A stretch of DNA of 64,000 nt from Synechococcus sp. CCY 0621 (lineage in GTDB: Bacteria > Cyanobacteriota > Cyanobacteriia > PCC-6307 > Cyanobiaceae): assembly GCF_019038465.1 (NCBI RefSeq), contig NZ_JAFKRH010000014.1, positions 62,001 through 126,000 on the forward strand. Reading direction: 5' to 3'. A model generated the notes under the pieces. That model ran no database searches, had not been told where the DNA came from, and saw only the letters and a list, made by a program, of their open reading frames with translations. Positions 37,289-44,261 of the stretch are shown here, in pieces; the stretch's first letter is position 1, and every line of letters begins with the position of its first letter. Both the position numbers and the translations under genes were made by a program.

Positions 37289-37399
37289 TTGGACCATGTG
37301 CTGATCATCCACGCTGTGCGGGACTACGGGGCCTGGAAACCGGCCACCGGCGCCAGGGAAGCGGCAACCCGCCCCCTGAGATCAGCACTGCCAGAATGA
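37289..37399 (+). pseudogene. Possible N-terminal remnant of a small ABM-like protein
   Basis: A TTG-initiated 36-codon frame reads LDHVLIIHAVRDYGAWKPA and then degenerates. This is very like the opening strand and helix (VLI-H-V-DY--WKP) of small stand-alone antibiotic-monooxygenase-like proteins, which are about 95 residues long. The remainder is missing. The match is short and might be chance. Confidence 0.3.
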
Positions 37400-37419
37400 T
37401 TGTCGTTTCAGGAGCCGCC

Positions 37420-37671
37420 GTGTCGCGCCTTCGGCCGCCCCTCGTCCACCTGGCCGCCGCCGGCCTCCTGGCCGCCCTCGGCAGCGCCCCCGCCCTGGCC
37501 CAGCAGCCCGCCCCTGGCGCCCAGAAGGCGGTGTTCGCCACCAAGGCTGAAGCCGAGGCTGCCGCCAAGCACTTCAACTGCACCGGGGCCCACAAGATGG
37601 GCAACCAGTGGATGCCCTGTGCCACCCATGGCGAAACCCAAGGCGGGACGTCCGGCCACGGCTCCCACTGA
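37420..37671 (+). CDS. Small secreted DUF3721 protein
   Basis: I favour the GTG at 37420 because CAGGAG ends five bases before it; an ATG 24 bp upstream is possible. The 83-residue product has a signal peptide (LVHLAAAGLLAALGSAPALAQ) and a C-terminal DUF3721 domain: FATKAEAEAAAKHFNC then TGAHKMGNQWMPCATH. The spaced Cys, His, Met, Cys and His suggest a metal site, possibly copper, but that is inference. It would be periplasmic or outside. TGATG links it to the next gene, which carries the same domain. Confidence 0.85.
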   Translation: MSRLRPPLVHLAAAGLLAALGSAPALAQQPAPGAQKAVFATKAEAEAAAKHFNCTGAHKMGNQWMPCATHGETQGGTSGHGSH

Positions 37672-38159
37672 TGCCTGACCCAGTCGCGCCGGAAACCCCT
37701 CCCTCCGGCGGCACCCCTCCTGCGATGAGCCCCTCAGCCTGCGGTGGCCGGCCGAAGATCGTGGCCATCGGCATCGCCCCTTTGGGCATCATCTCGATCG
37801 GCATCGTCCCCATGGGGGTGATCAGCATCGGCGTCGTGCCGATGGGGGTGCTGAGCCTGGGGGCGGTGGCGATGGGGGTGATCAATGCCTCCGTCGTCGG
37901 CATGGGCATCCTGATCGCCGGGGTGAACGTGATGGGCGTCTGGTGGGTGGGGATGGAGGGGATGGGCCCCTACCGGCTGGGGAGCCCGAGCGGCCAGGTG
38001 CACCATCACCACAACCACAGCTCAGGCCAGGGCCAGCCGAACCTCTACGCCTACCCCAGCCGCGAGGAGGCCCTGAGGAAGGCGAAGGAACTCGGCTGCG
38101 AAGGGGCCCACGCCATGGGCTCCCTCTGGATGCCCTGCGCGGAGCACCCGTCCCCCTGA
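37671..38159 (+). CDS. DUF3721 protein with a five-residue solenoid repeat
   Basis: A 162-residue protein coupled to the preceding DUF3721 gene (TGATG). Residues 31-100 consist of 14 consecutive five-residue units, mostly x-x-hydrophobic-Gly-hydrophobic (VAIGI, APLGI, ISIGI, VPMGV and so on). This resembles the pentapeptide-repeat beta-helix but with Gly where that family has other residues. A histidine cluster (VHHHHNHSS, 110-118) follows. The C-terminal DUF3721 domain (YPSREEALRKAKELGC, EGAHAMGSLWMPCAEH) keeps the Cys, His, Met, Cys, His spacing of its neighbour. No signal peptide is visible. Function unknown; metal handling is a guess. Confidence 0.85.
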   Translation: MPDPVAPETPPSGGTPPAMSPSACGGRPKIVAIGIAPLGIISIGIVPMGVISIGVVPMGVLSLGAVAMGVINASVVGMGILIAGVNVMGVWWVGMEGMGPYRLGSPSGQVHHHHNHSSGQGQPNLYAYPSREEALRKAKELGCEGAHAMGSLWMPCAEHPSP

Positions 38160-38161
38160 GC

Positions 38162-38647
38162 TCAGGCCAGCGTCTTGAACATCACCAGGGCATCCACCTC
38201 CCCCAGGCGGGGATGGCGGAAGGCCCCGGGCAGCCGGCCGATGGTGCGGAAGCCGTTGCGGCTCCAGGCCGCCACGCCGGCGGTGTTGGTGCTCACCACC
38301 AGATTGAACTGCATCGCCGTGAAGCCCCGCCGCCGGGCCTCCTCCTGGGAGTGGCGGCAGAGGGTATGGCCCACCCCCCGGCCCCGGGCGGCCTCGGCCA
38401 CCACATAGCCGGCATTGGCCACGTGGGCGCCCAGGCACGGCTGGTTGGGGCGCAGGTAGTAGGTGCCCAGGATGGCGCCGTCCGCATCGGTGGCCACGAA
38501 GGTGGCGGCGACGGCCCCCACCCAGGCCTGACGGGCGGCGTCGCTGTCGATGGCCGGGTCGTGGGGGAAGGTCTCGCCGGCCCGGAACACCGGCTCCAGC
38601 ACCGCCCACACCCCTGGCCAGTCGGCCGGCTCGTAAGCCCGGATCAT
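38162..38647 (-). CDS. GNAT-family N-acetyltransferase
   Basis: A 161-residue acetyltransferase with MIRAYEPADWPGVWAVLEPV at the start, acetyl-CoA loop VVAEAARGRGVGHTLCRHSQ (R-G-x-G motif) and VSTNTAGVAAWSRNGFRTIG. Length and order are standard. The acceptor is unknown. Its start overlaps the OsmC stop by 4 bp, so it is the last gene of the persulfide operon, perhaps as a passenger. Its stop is 2 bp from the convergent DUF3721 stop. Confidence 0.9.
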   Translation of the reverse strand: MIRAYEPADWPGVWAVLEPVFRAGETFPHDPAIDSDAARQAWVGAVAATFVATDADGAILGTYYLRPNQPCLGAHVANAGYVVAEAARGRGVGHTLCRHSQEEARRRGFTAMQFNLVVSTNTAGVAAWSRNGFRTIGRLPGAFRHPRLGEVDALVMFKTLA

Positions 38648-39081
38648 CGCGCCGCTTGCACCACGATCGATTTGGTCACCGTACCGGGCAGATTCCGCGA
38701 CACCGGACAGACCTTCATGCGCCGCTCCAGAAAGGCCAGGGTGGGCGCATCCAGCTCGGGCGTCACCGCGCCTTCGGCCGCCTCCAGCCGCACCTCGAAC
38801 GTGCCACTCACCGACTCGACCATCCAGCCGGCGGAGGCGGTCACGTTGAGCCGTCCGTCCACCGCCGCCAGGGGCAGGTGCCGCTCCTGGGCGTTGGCCA
38901 CCAGGTAGTGGTGCTGGCAGAGCAGCAGCGACAGCAGGTACAGCCGAAAGCCGGGGGTCTGCAGGCTGGGCTCCAGCGGCTGCCAGGGCTCAAGCTCGCC
39001 ATCGCGGAAGTCGACGCTGAGGGCATCGCCGACGGCCCCGTGGCGGCTCTGCAGGCGGAACTGGAACAGGAGCTTGGTCAT
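38644..39081 (-). CDS. OsmC/Ohr-like protein
   Basis: A 145-residue protein whose C-terminal ERRMKVCPVSRNLPGTV block is the OsmC signature. Two cysteines, C55 (LLLCQHHYLV) and C125, occupy the positions of the peroxidatic and resolving pair. OsmC proteins reduce organic hydroperoxides and, in sulfur contexts, polysulfides. Four-bp overlaps on both sides tie it to TauE and GNAT. The first strand (LLFQFRLQSRHGAVGDA) is somewhat unlike classical OsmC. Confidence 0.8.
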   Translation of the reverse strand: MTKLLFQFRLQSRHGAVGDALSVDFRDGELEPWQPLEPSLQTPGFRLYLLSLLLCQHHYLVANAQERHLPLAAVDGRLNVTASAGWMVESVSGTFEVRLEAAEGAVTPELDAPTLAFLERRMKVCPVSRNLPGTVTKSIVVQAAR

Positions 39082-39893
39082 CGCTGCTGCGGGACGGTGT
39101 GGGGGGAGGAGATGGAGTTGTTTTGACGTTGGAGGGCTTCAGCGCCCGTGAGCAGGGCCGAACCGACCAGCAGGGCGGCGAAGCCCTGGCGCAGGTGACG
39201 ATCCGACAGGTGCGGGGCCAGGGCCTGGCCGCCGATCGCCCCCGCCAGCCCACCCACCACCAGGGGGCCGAGCAGCGGCAGGCCTGCCGTGGGCCAGTGC
39301 CCCAGGGCGGCCAGGGCCACGAGGCTGTTGGTGGCAATCAGCACCAGGCTGGTGCCGCTGGCCAGGGGCATCGGCAGCCCGGCCAGCAGCACCAGGGAGG
39401 GCACGATGGCGAAGCCGCCGCCGACGCCGGCGATGCCGGTCAGCAGGCCCACCAGCACCCCCTGGCCCGCCAGGGCCAGCGGCGATCCCCCCGACCGGGG
39501 CGCCCGGGCGGTCGGCGTGCCGGTGGGGCGCCGCGAGAGCAGCCAGGCCGCCACCAGGGCGGCGGCGGCGAACACCGCCAGCTGCACAGACTCGGGGATC
39601 AGGCCGTGCTTCACCAACGTGCCTCCGAGCCAGCTGCCCGCCAGGGCCGGCACCCCCAGGAGCAGGGCGGGCCGGGGCGCCACCTGGCGCCGCCGAAGAT
39701 AAGGGCCGGCGTTGGCCACCGCCAGCAGGGTCACCGCCAGCAGCGAGAGCGGCACCGCTTCCCGGGTGGGCAGCCCGGCGCCGCTGATCAGCAGGGGCAG
39801 CAGCAGGATCGAGCCGCCGGCCCCGAGCACCGCCAGCAGGAAGCCGATCAGGGCACCCCCACCGGCCATCAGCAGCAGAACGGCGGCACTCAA
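39078..39893 (-). CDS. TauE/SafE-family sulfite exporter
   Basis: A 271-residue membrane protein with eight helices. GALIGFLLAVLGAGGSILLLP and GLLTGIAGVGGGFAIVPSL are the two signature glycine-rich repeats. The TTG start overlaps the stop of the rhodanese-DUF2892 gene. TauE/SafE proteins export sulfite or sulfoacetate, which fits the sulfite made by the persulfide dioxygenase upstream in this operon. The exported anion is inferred from context. Confidence 0.87.
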   Translation of the reverse strand: MSAAVLLLMAGGGALIGFLLAVLGAGGSILLLPLLISGAGLPTREAVPLSLLAVTLLAVANAGPYLRRRQVAPRPALLLGVPALAGSWLGGTLVKHGLIPESVQLAVFAAAALVAAWLLSRRPTGTPTARAPRSGGSPLALAGQGVLVGLLTGIAGVGGGFAIVPSLVLLAGLPMPLASGTSLVLIATNSLVALAALGHWPTAGLPLLGPLVVGGLAGAIGGQALAPHLSDRHLRQGFAALLVGSALLTGAEALQRQNNSISSPHTVPQQR

Positions 39894-40417
39894 GGATGCA
39901 CCCGGTTCCAGGGCATCACGGCCAGCAGGCGGGCCATGCCGCAGAAGCCGCTGATCCCGGCGAAGCTGAGGCCGGCTCCCACCAAGCCGCTCAGCCAGAT
40001 CCAGCCCGGCGCCACGGTCTGGCTGAGCAGCACTCCCACCAGCACCAGGCCGCCGGCGACGATCTGCACCTGGCGCATCAGCGGCAGTGGCGCCCTGGCG
40101 TGCCGTTGCACGGGCAGGCCGGCTTCCTGCCAGGCCCCGAAGCCCCCTTCCAGTTCCGCCAGGGGTTGGGGATGGCCGCGGCGCAGCAGGTTGGTCAGTC
40201 CCTGGCTGCTGCGGCTGCCGCTCTGGCACAGCAGCACCAGCGGGCCCTCCGGCAGGGTCTCACTGCCCAGCCGTGACAGGGGGATGTTGTGGCTGCCGGC
40301 GATGTGCCCGGAGGCGTATTCCATCGGTTCGCGAACGTCGATCAGCGTCAGCGGCACGGCCTGCCGGTGGTCGGCGAGGTCGCGGGGGGAAAAGCGTCGC
40401 GGGGTGGTGGTGGTCAT
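39890..40417 (-). CDS. Rhodanese domain fused to DUF2892 (YgaP-like) membrane protein
   Basis: A 175-residue protein. Residues 8-105 are a rhodanese domain (LIDVREPMEYASGHIAGSHN) with active-site Cys64 in LLCQSGSRSSQGL. Residues 110-165 hold two membrane helices (IVAGGLVLVGVLLSQ, LSGLVGAGLSFAGISGF) of the DUF2892 type, as in E. coli YgaP. It would pass sulfane sulfur at the membrane. It lies 45 bp downstream of the persulfide dioxygenase gene and overlaps the TauE gene. Confidence 0.9.
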   Translation of the reverse strand: MTTTTPRRFSPRDLADHRQAVPLTLIDVREPMEYASGHIAGSHNIPLSRLGSETLPEGPLVLLCQSGSRSSQGLTNLLRRGHPQPLAELEGGFGAWQEAGLPVQRHARAPLPLMRQVQIVAGGLVLVGVLLSQTVAPGWIWLSGLVGAGLSFAGISGFCGMARLLAVMPWNRVHP

Positions 40418-40462
40418 GCTTCTGACGGTGGGGGAGTGAATGGGGAAGGGGGTGTTGCGGGC

Positions 40463-41590
40463 TCAGGTGGGGGTCGGGGTCGGCACCTCCAGCGGCAGGC
40501 CCTCGGCCTGCCAGCCCCGCAGGCCGCCGCGCAGGTTGGCTACGGGGTTGTGGCCCCGCTTCAGCAGCTCCTGGGTGGCCAGGGCCGAGCGGCTGCCGGA
40601 ATGGCACAGCACCACCACGGGCTTGCCTGTAGGGATCTCGGCGGCGCGGGCTGCCAGCTCCGGCAGGGGGATGGCCAGGCAGCCCGGCACCTGCCCATCG
40701 GGCCCGAGCACCTCGGCCTCGGAGCGCACATCCACCAGGGTCAGCTGGTCGCGGTGCGCGGCCACCCAGGCGGCTGCCACCTCCGGCAGGCCCGCGTAAC
40801 TGCGTTCGACCGGTCCCCAGTCGTCCTCTTGGCTGTGGTCAGCGTCGCTGGGCCTGCCCGAGCGCAGGTTGGCCGGCAGGGCCTCGGCGATCCGATGGGG
40901 ATGGGGCAGGTGCAGGTTCTCCATGTAGCCCACGAAGTCCCGCTCGTCGGCACCACCGCCGAGCCTGGCGTTGTAGGCCTTCTCTTCGGCGACCGAGCTC
41001 ACCTGGCGACCGCTGTAATCGTGCGCTGGGTAGAGCTGACACCGGTCCGGCAGCGAGAGGATCTGCTCGGTGATCGAGCGGAAGAGGGTGTGGGCATTGC
41101 CCTGCTGGAAATCGCAGCGGCCGCAGCCCCGCACCAGCAGGGCGTCGCCGGTGAAGGCCAGGCTCCGGTCGTCGAGCACGAACGTGAGGCAGCTATCGGT
41201 GTGCCCCGGGGTGGCGCGCACTTCCAGATGGCGGCCGCCGAAGCGCACCCGCTCGCCATGGGCCAGGGGCAGGGTCACGTTCCTGGCGCGGGCCGCGGCG
41301 GCCAGGCCGATGGCGCAGCTGGTGGCCTGGTGCATCCGCCAGCTGCCGGTCACGTGGTCGGCATGGGCGTGGGTGTCGAGACAGGCCACCAGATCGATGC
41401 CCAGTTCCCGCGCCAGGGAGAGATCGCGGGGGTGTTGTTCGTACACCGGATCGATCAGCACCCCTTCGCCGGAGGGCACATCGGCCAGAAGGTAGGTGAA
41501 GGTGCCGGTTTCGGCGTCGAAGAGCTGGCGGAACAGCAGTTGTGCCCCGCCGGCGGCGGCGTCAAGCGGAAACGGAGGGACGGACGCCAT
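40463..41590 (-). CDS. Persulfide dioxygenase-rhodanese fusion (ETHE1/Blh-like)
   Basis: A 375-residue protein. Residues 15-245 are a metallo-beta-lactamase-fold persulfide dioxygenase: LDTHAHADHVTGS (H74, H76, D78, H79), H130 in ATPGHTDSC, D149 in FTGDALLVRGCGRCDF and H190 in YPAHDY. The GRCDFQ block is diagnostic of the ETHE1 branch. Residues 270-370 are a rhodanese domain with Cys329 in VVLCHSGSRSA. It oxidises glutathione persulfide to sulfite and the rhodanese can make thiosulfate. It heads the operon and is divergent from the ArsR regulator. Confidence 0.92.
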   Translation of the reverse strand: MASVPPFPLDAAAGGAQLLFRQLFDAETGTFTYLLADVPSGEGVLIDPVYEQHPRDLSLARELGIDLVACLDTHAHADHVTGSWRMHQATSCAIGLAAAARARNVTLPLAHGERVRFGGRHLEVRATPGHTDSCLTFVLDDRSLAFTGDALLVRGCGRCDFQQGNAHTLFRSITEQILSLPDRCQLYPAHDYSGRQVSSVAEEKAYNARLGGGADERDFVGYMENLHLPHPHRIAEALPANLRSGRPSDADHSQEDDWGPVERSYAGLPEVAAAWVAAHRDQLTLVDVRSEAEVLGPDGQVPGCLAIPLPELAARAAEIPTGKPVVVLCHSGSRSALATQELLKRGHNPVANLRGGLRGWQAEGLPLEVPTPTPT

Positions 41591-41760
41591 CGAAACAAGC
41601 TGGGCTGGCTGCTATGACCATACACGCATACAACGACTAAAGAGTGGATGCGGCTGCGATGCAGCGTCCCGCAGCGGCCAGCTCCGTTGCGGAACCGATC
41701 TGGCTTGGGCCACGGCTCGGGAAACCCTGCATAATTCCTCTAGCGACATACCCTTCTGCC
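41591..41760. promoter_or_regulatory. Divergent promoter region of the persulfide operon and its ArsR regulator
   Basis: This 170-bp gap holds both promoters. For arsR a CATAAT -10-like hexamer lies at 41730-41735, about 26 bp before the ATG. Near the operon start, TATGACCATA (41613-41622) has TATG and CATA arms around a two-base centre and sits in a locally AT-rich patch, a plausible operator half or -10 on the minus strand. Positions are read from sequence; regulator binding here is inference. Confidence 0.4.
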
Positions 41761-42105
41761 ATGGTCGTTGCCGGCCCCGGTTCCATTCCCAGTCCCGAAC
41801 TGCTGGAGGAGTTCAGCCAGTTCTTCCGCCTGCTGAGTGAACCGGCCCGGCTCCAGCTGCTCTGCCATCTGCGCCAGGGTTCGGCCGATGTCGCCTATCT
41901 GATCGAGGCCACCGGCTTCAGCCAGTCCCACATCAGCCGCCAGCTGTCCCAGCTGCAGCGGGCTGGCCTGGTGACCTGCGACCGGGACGGGGTCCGGCTC
42001 ATCTACCGGGCCGACACCGAGCTGGTGGAGGAGCTCTGCAACCTGGTGCAGCACCGCATGAAGCAACGCCTCCAGCAGCAGCTGGATCAGCTTCAGACCG
42101 CCTGA
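41761..42105 (+). CDS. ArsR-family regulator, BigR/SqrR-like persulfide sensor
   Basis: A 114-residue winged-helix repressor. FRLLSEPARLQLLCHLRQG is the N-terminal ArsR signature and FSQSHISRQLSQLQRAGLV the recognition helix. Cysteines occur at C35 (helix 2), C73 and C93 (C-terminal helix). C35 and C93 are close to the positions of the two sensing cysteines of BigR and SqrR, which form a di- to tetrasulfide bridge and release DNA. The metal-binding motif of ArsR (CxC) is absent. It should repress the divergent persulfide operon and itself. Confidence 0.87.
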   Translation: MVVAGPGSIPSPELLEEFSQFFRLLSEPARLQLLCHLRQGSADVAYLIEATGFSQSHISRQLSQLQRAGLVTCDRDGVRLIYRADTELVEELCNLVQHRMKQRLQQQLDQLQTA

Positions 42106-42135
42106 GGCTTGTCCGCTGCGGCGCTGTTGCCGCCT

Positions 42136-42151
42136 CCATGGTTAACCATGG
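42136..42151. repeat. 16-bp perfect palindrome
   Basis: CCATGGTTAACCATGG reads identically on both strands. It sits in the 61-bp gap between the convergent arsR and HPP genes. It has no loop and no T run, so it is a poor intrinsic terminator. It could be a protein-binding site or a chance palindrome. Confidence 0.6.
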
Positions 42152-42166
42152 CCTTGACCCCCCTGC

Positions 42167-42718
42167 TCAGAGCCAGTGCACCGGGTAGGTGGAGGCGCCT
42201 TTCACCCCTCGGCTGAACAGCCAGGCCAGCAGCACCAGCAGCACGGATCCGGACAGCACCGGGAACAGGACGAATCCCATGCCCGCCTTGAGGAACACCC
42301 CGAGGAAGGCCACGCCGCCGGCGGGCGGATGCAGGCAGCGGCACCGCTGTCCCACCACGATCGTGAGTCCCACCGCCAGGGCCACCCCCCAGACGCCGTC
42401 CCAGCCGCCGCTCACCACCAGCCAGGCGATCACCCCCGCCACTCCGTTGCCCAGCACGATGTTGCGGGGCTGGGCCAGGGGACTGCGGGGATGGCCGAAC
42501 AGCAGCACTGAGGAGGCCCCCAGCGGAGCGGCCATCAGCAGGTAGCCGCTCCAGGCGCTGAGGCCACCGAGGAGGCCGAGCGAGAGCAGGGCCCCCAGCC
42601 AGGAGAAGGTCAGGTGGTGGCGGGTAAACGTCGGCTGGTAGGCCCTGCCGCGCTCCCGCTCGCCCTGCAGCGAGGCCCGCAGTTGCCCCAGCCAGCGCCG
42701 AGCAGCAGGCGAATCCAT
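42167..42718 (-). CDS. HPP-family membrane protein
   Basis: Starting at MDSPAARRWLGQLR the product has 183 residues and four helices. The name-giving motif is in RCLHPPAGGVAFLGVF, and SGYLLMAAPLGASSVLLFGH is the family's second helix region. HPP proteins of cyanobacteria and plastids have been implicated in nitrite transport; that role is known for relatives and not shown here. It converges on arsR. Confidence 0.85.
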   Translation of the reverse strand: MDSPAARRWLGQLRASLQGERERGRAYQPTFTRHHLTFSWLGALLSLGLLGGLSAWSGYLLMAAPLGASSVLLFGHPRSPLAQPRNIVLGNGVAGVIAWLVVSGGWDGVWGVALAVGLTIVVGQRCRCLHPPAGGVAFLGVFLKAGMGFVLFPVLSGSVLLVLLAWLFSRGVKGASTYPVHWL

Positions 42719-42893
42719 CCTGGTTACAGGAGGGGGTCGGCCTTCGGCTGTCGACGGATTGGCCCGGAGGGTCATCTCAGGCCACCGGGGCATAGACGTC
42801 TGGATCATTGTCGCGATCCGCCTCTGCCAACCGTGTGGCAGCGGTCACCAAGACATCCATCACACTGGCGATGGATCCTGCACCTGTCCGTCA

Positions 42894-43505
42894 GTGATCG
42901 CCACGACCCCCTCCCCTGCCCGAGGCCCCAGCCCCCTGTGGACGCGGGCCTTCCATGGCTTCAACCTGCTGCTGCTCCTGCTGATGGCCACCAGCGGGCT
43001 GGAGATCTACAACGCCAATCCGGTCTTCGGCGGTCGGGAGGGAGCCACCGTACCGGAACTGTTCACCCTTGGCGGCTGGCTGGCCGGTGGCCGCGACTGG
43101 CACTTCGCTGTCATGGGTCTGTATGCCGCCAACGTGGGGCTCTGGATCGGCCTGTTGCTGCGCCGGCGCCATCGGCGCCTCGCCGGCAGAGGCGATCTGG
43201 TCACCCTGCGCGCCAGCGTCAGCCCCCCCAGGCGGCGCCTGGCCAGCCACCGGATCACCTACACCCTGATGCTGATCGTGCTGGCCTTCAGCCTGATCAC
43301 AGGACTGGCCATGTACAAACCGGCCCAGTTGGGGTGGCTGGTGTCACTGTTCGCCTTCGCCGAGCCGGTAGGTCACTCCAGTTGGCAGACGCTGCGGGTG
43401 TGCCACCTGGCCACCATCCCCGCCATCGCCCTGCTGCTGGTGGCGCACGTGGTGCTCTCCTGGCGGGTGGGAGGCCTGCGGCTGCTGCGGGCGATGTTCC
43501 TCTGA
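42894..43505 (+). CDS. Cytochrome b561-type membrane subunit
   Basis: I take the GTG at 42894 (IATTPSPARGPSPLWTRAFH), giving 203 residues and four helices. Haem-ligand candidates are the His in TRAFHGFNLLLLLL, HFAVMGLYAANVGLW, HRITYTLMLIV and LRVCHLATIPAIALLLVAHV. This is the family of thiosulfate-reductase or YedZ-like cytochrome b partners of molybdoenzymes. It lies 30 bp before the SuoX-like lipoprotein gene and should carry electrons between quinone and that enzyme. Confidence 0.87.
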   Translation: MIATTPSPARGPSPLWTRAFHGFNLLLLLLMATSGLEIYNANPVFGGREGATVPELFTLGGWLAGGRDWHFAVMGLYAANVGLWIGLLLRRRHRRLAGRGDLVTLRASVSPPRRRLASHRITYTLMLIVLAFSLITGLAMYKPAQLGWLVSLFAFAEPVGHSSWQTLRVCHLATIPAIALLLVAHVVLSWRVGGLRLLRAMFL

Positions 43506-43535
43506 CGCGGCTCCTCTGAAGAATGTTCCACTGAG

Positions 43536-44246
43536 ATGGCTGATCCCTCCGACCCCCTGAGTCGCCGCCGGTCCCTGGGCCTGCTGCTCGGCGGCGGTTC
43601 CTCCCTGCTGCTCGGGGGCTGTGCCCTCAACGGCTGGAGCGAGACGGTGGGGGAGGCCACCCAGCCACTGAACGAACGGATCGAGGCGCTGCTGCAGGGG
43701 AAGCGCAGATTGCCCGAGTTCCGTCGCAGCCAGGTGGAGCCCGCTGCCCTGCTGATCAATAGCTTCAACGGCACGCCCGAAATGGCGCCTGGCAGCTACC
43801 GGCTGGCCGTGAACGGGGTGGTGAGCCGTCCGTTACAGCTGGATCTGGCGGCCCTGGCCGCGCTGCCCCAGCAGGAGTGCGTCATCCGCCACGTCTGCGT
43901 GGAGGGCTGGGCGGCGATCGTGGCCTGGTCCGGACCGCGGCTGGCCGATGTGCTGGCCCTGGCCGGCCCCTCTCCCCTGGGTGCCTATCTGGCGATTCGA
44001 TCGGCCGATCAGTACTTTGAAACCTGGGATCTGGCCTCCGCGCTGCACCCCCAGACCCTGCTCGCCACCCACATGAACGGAGCACCGCTGCCGGTGGCCA
44101 ACGGCGCTCCTGTGCGCCTCGCCAGCCCCATCAAGCTCGGCTACAAGCAGAGCAAGTGGGTCACCGGCCTCGAACTGATGACCAGCCTGGGTGAACGGCT
44201 GGGCACCTGGGAGGACAAGGGTTATGAGTGGTTCGCAGGGCTCTGA
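43536..44246 (+). CDS. Molybdopterin-dependent oxidoreductase (sulfite oxidase/YedY fold), Tat-exported lipoprotein
   Basis: A 236-residue protein. The twin-arginine signal (SRRRSLGLLLGGGS) ends in a lipobox LLLGGC with C29. The catalytic domain holds the molybdenum-ligating Cys121 in CVIRHVCVEGWAAIVAW, and IKLGYKQSKWVTGLELM closes the cofactor pocket. The second sulfite-oxidase dimer domain is absent, as in YedY/MsrP. It probably acts on the outer face of the inner membrane with the cytochrome b encoded upstream. Sulfite, sulfoxide or protein methionine sulfoxide are candidate substrates. Confidence 0.9.
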   Translation: MADPSDPLSRRRSLGLLLGGGSSLLLGGCALNGWSETVGEATQPLNERIEALLQGKRRLPEFRRSQVEPAALLINSFNGTPEMAPGSYRLAVNGVVSRPLQLDLAALAALPQQECVIRHVCVEGWAAIVAWSGPRLADVLALAGPSPLGAYLAIRSADQYFETWDLASALHPQTLLATHMNGAPLPVANGAPVRLASPIKLGYKQSKWVTGLELMTSLGERLGTWEDKGYEWFAGL

Positions 44247-44261
44247 GCACGAGCCTGGCCC

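Noticed and set aside
37761-37970. The regular repeats, considered as a CRISPR array or satellite
   Set aside because: The repeat is in protein sequence with codon variation and no spacers; it is a coding solenoid.
38156-38165. CTGAGCTCAG palindrome at convergent stops
   Set aside because: It is a 10-bp palindrome without a loop that arises from two stop codons; no separate function is supported.
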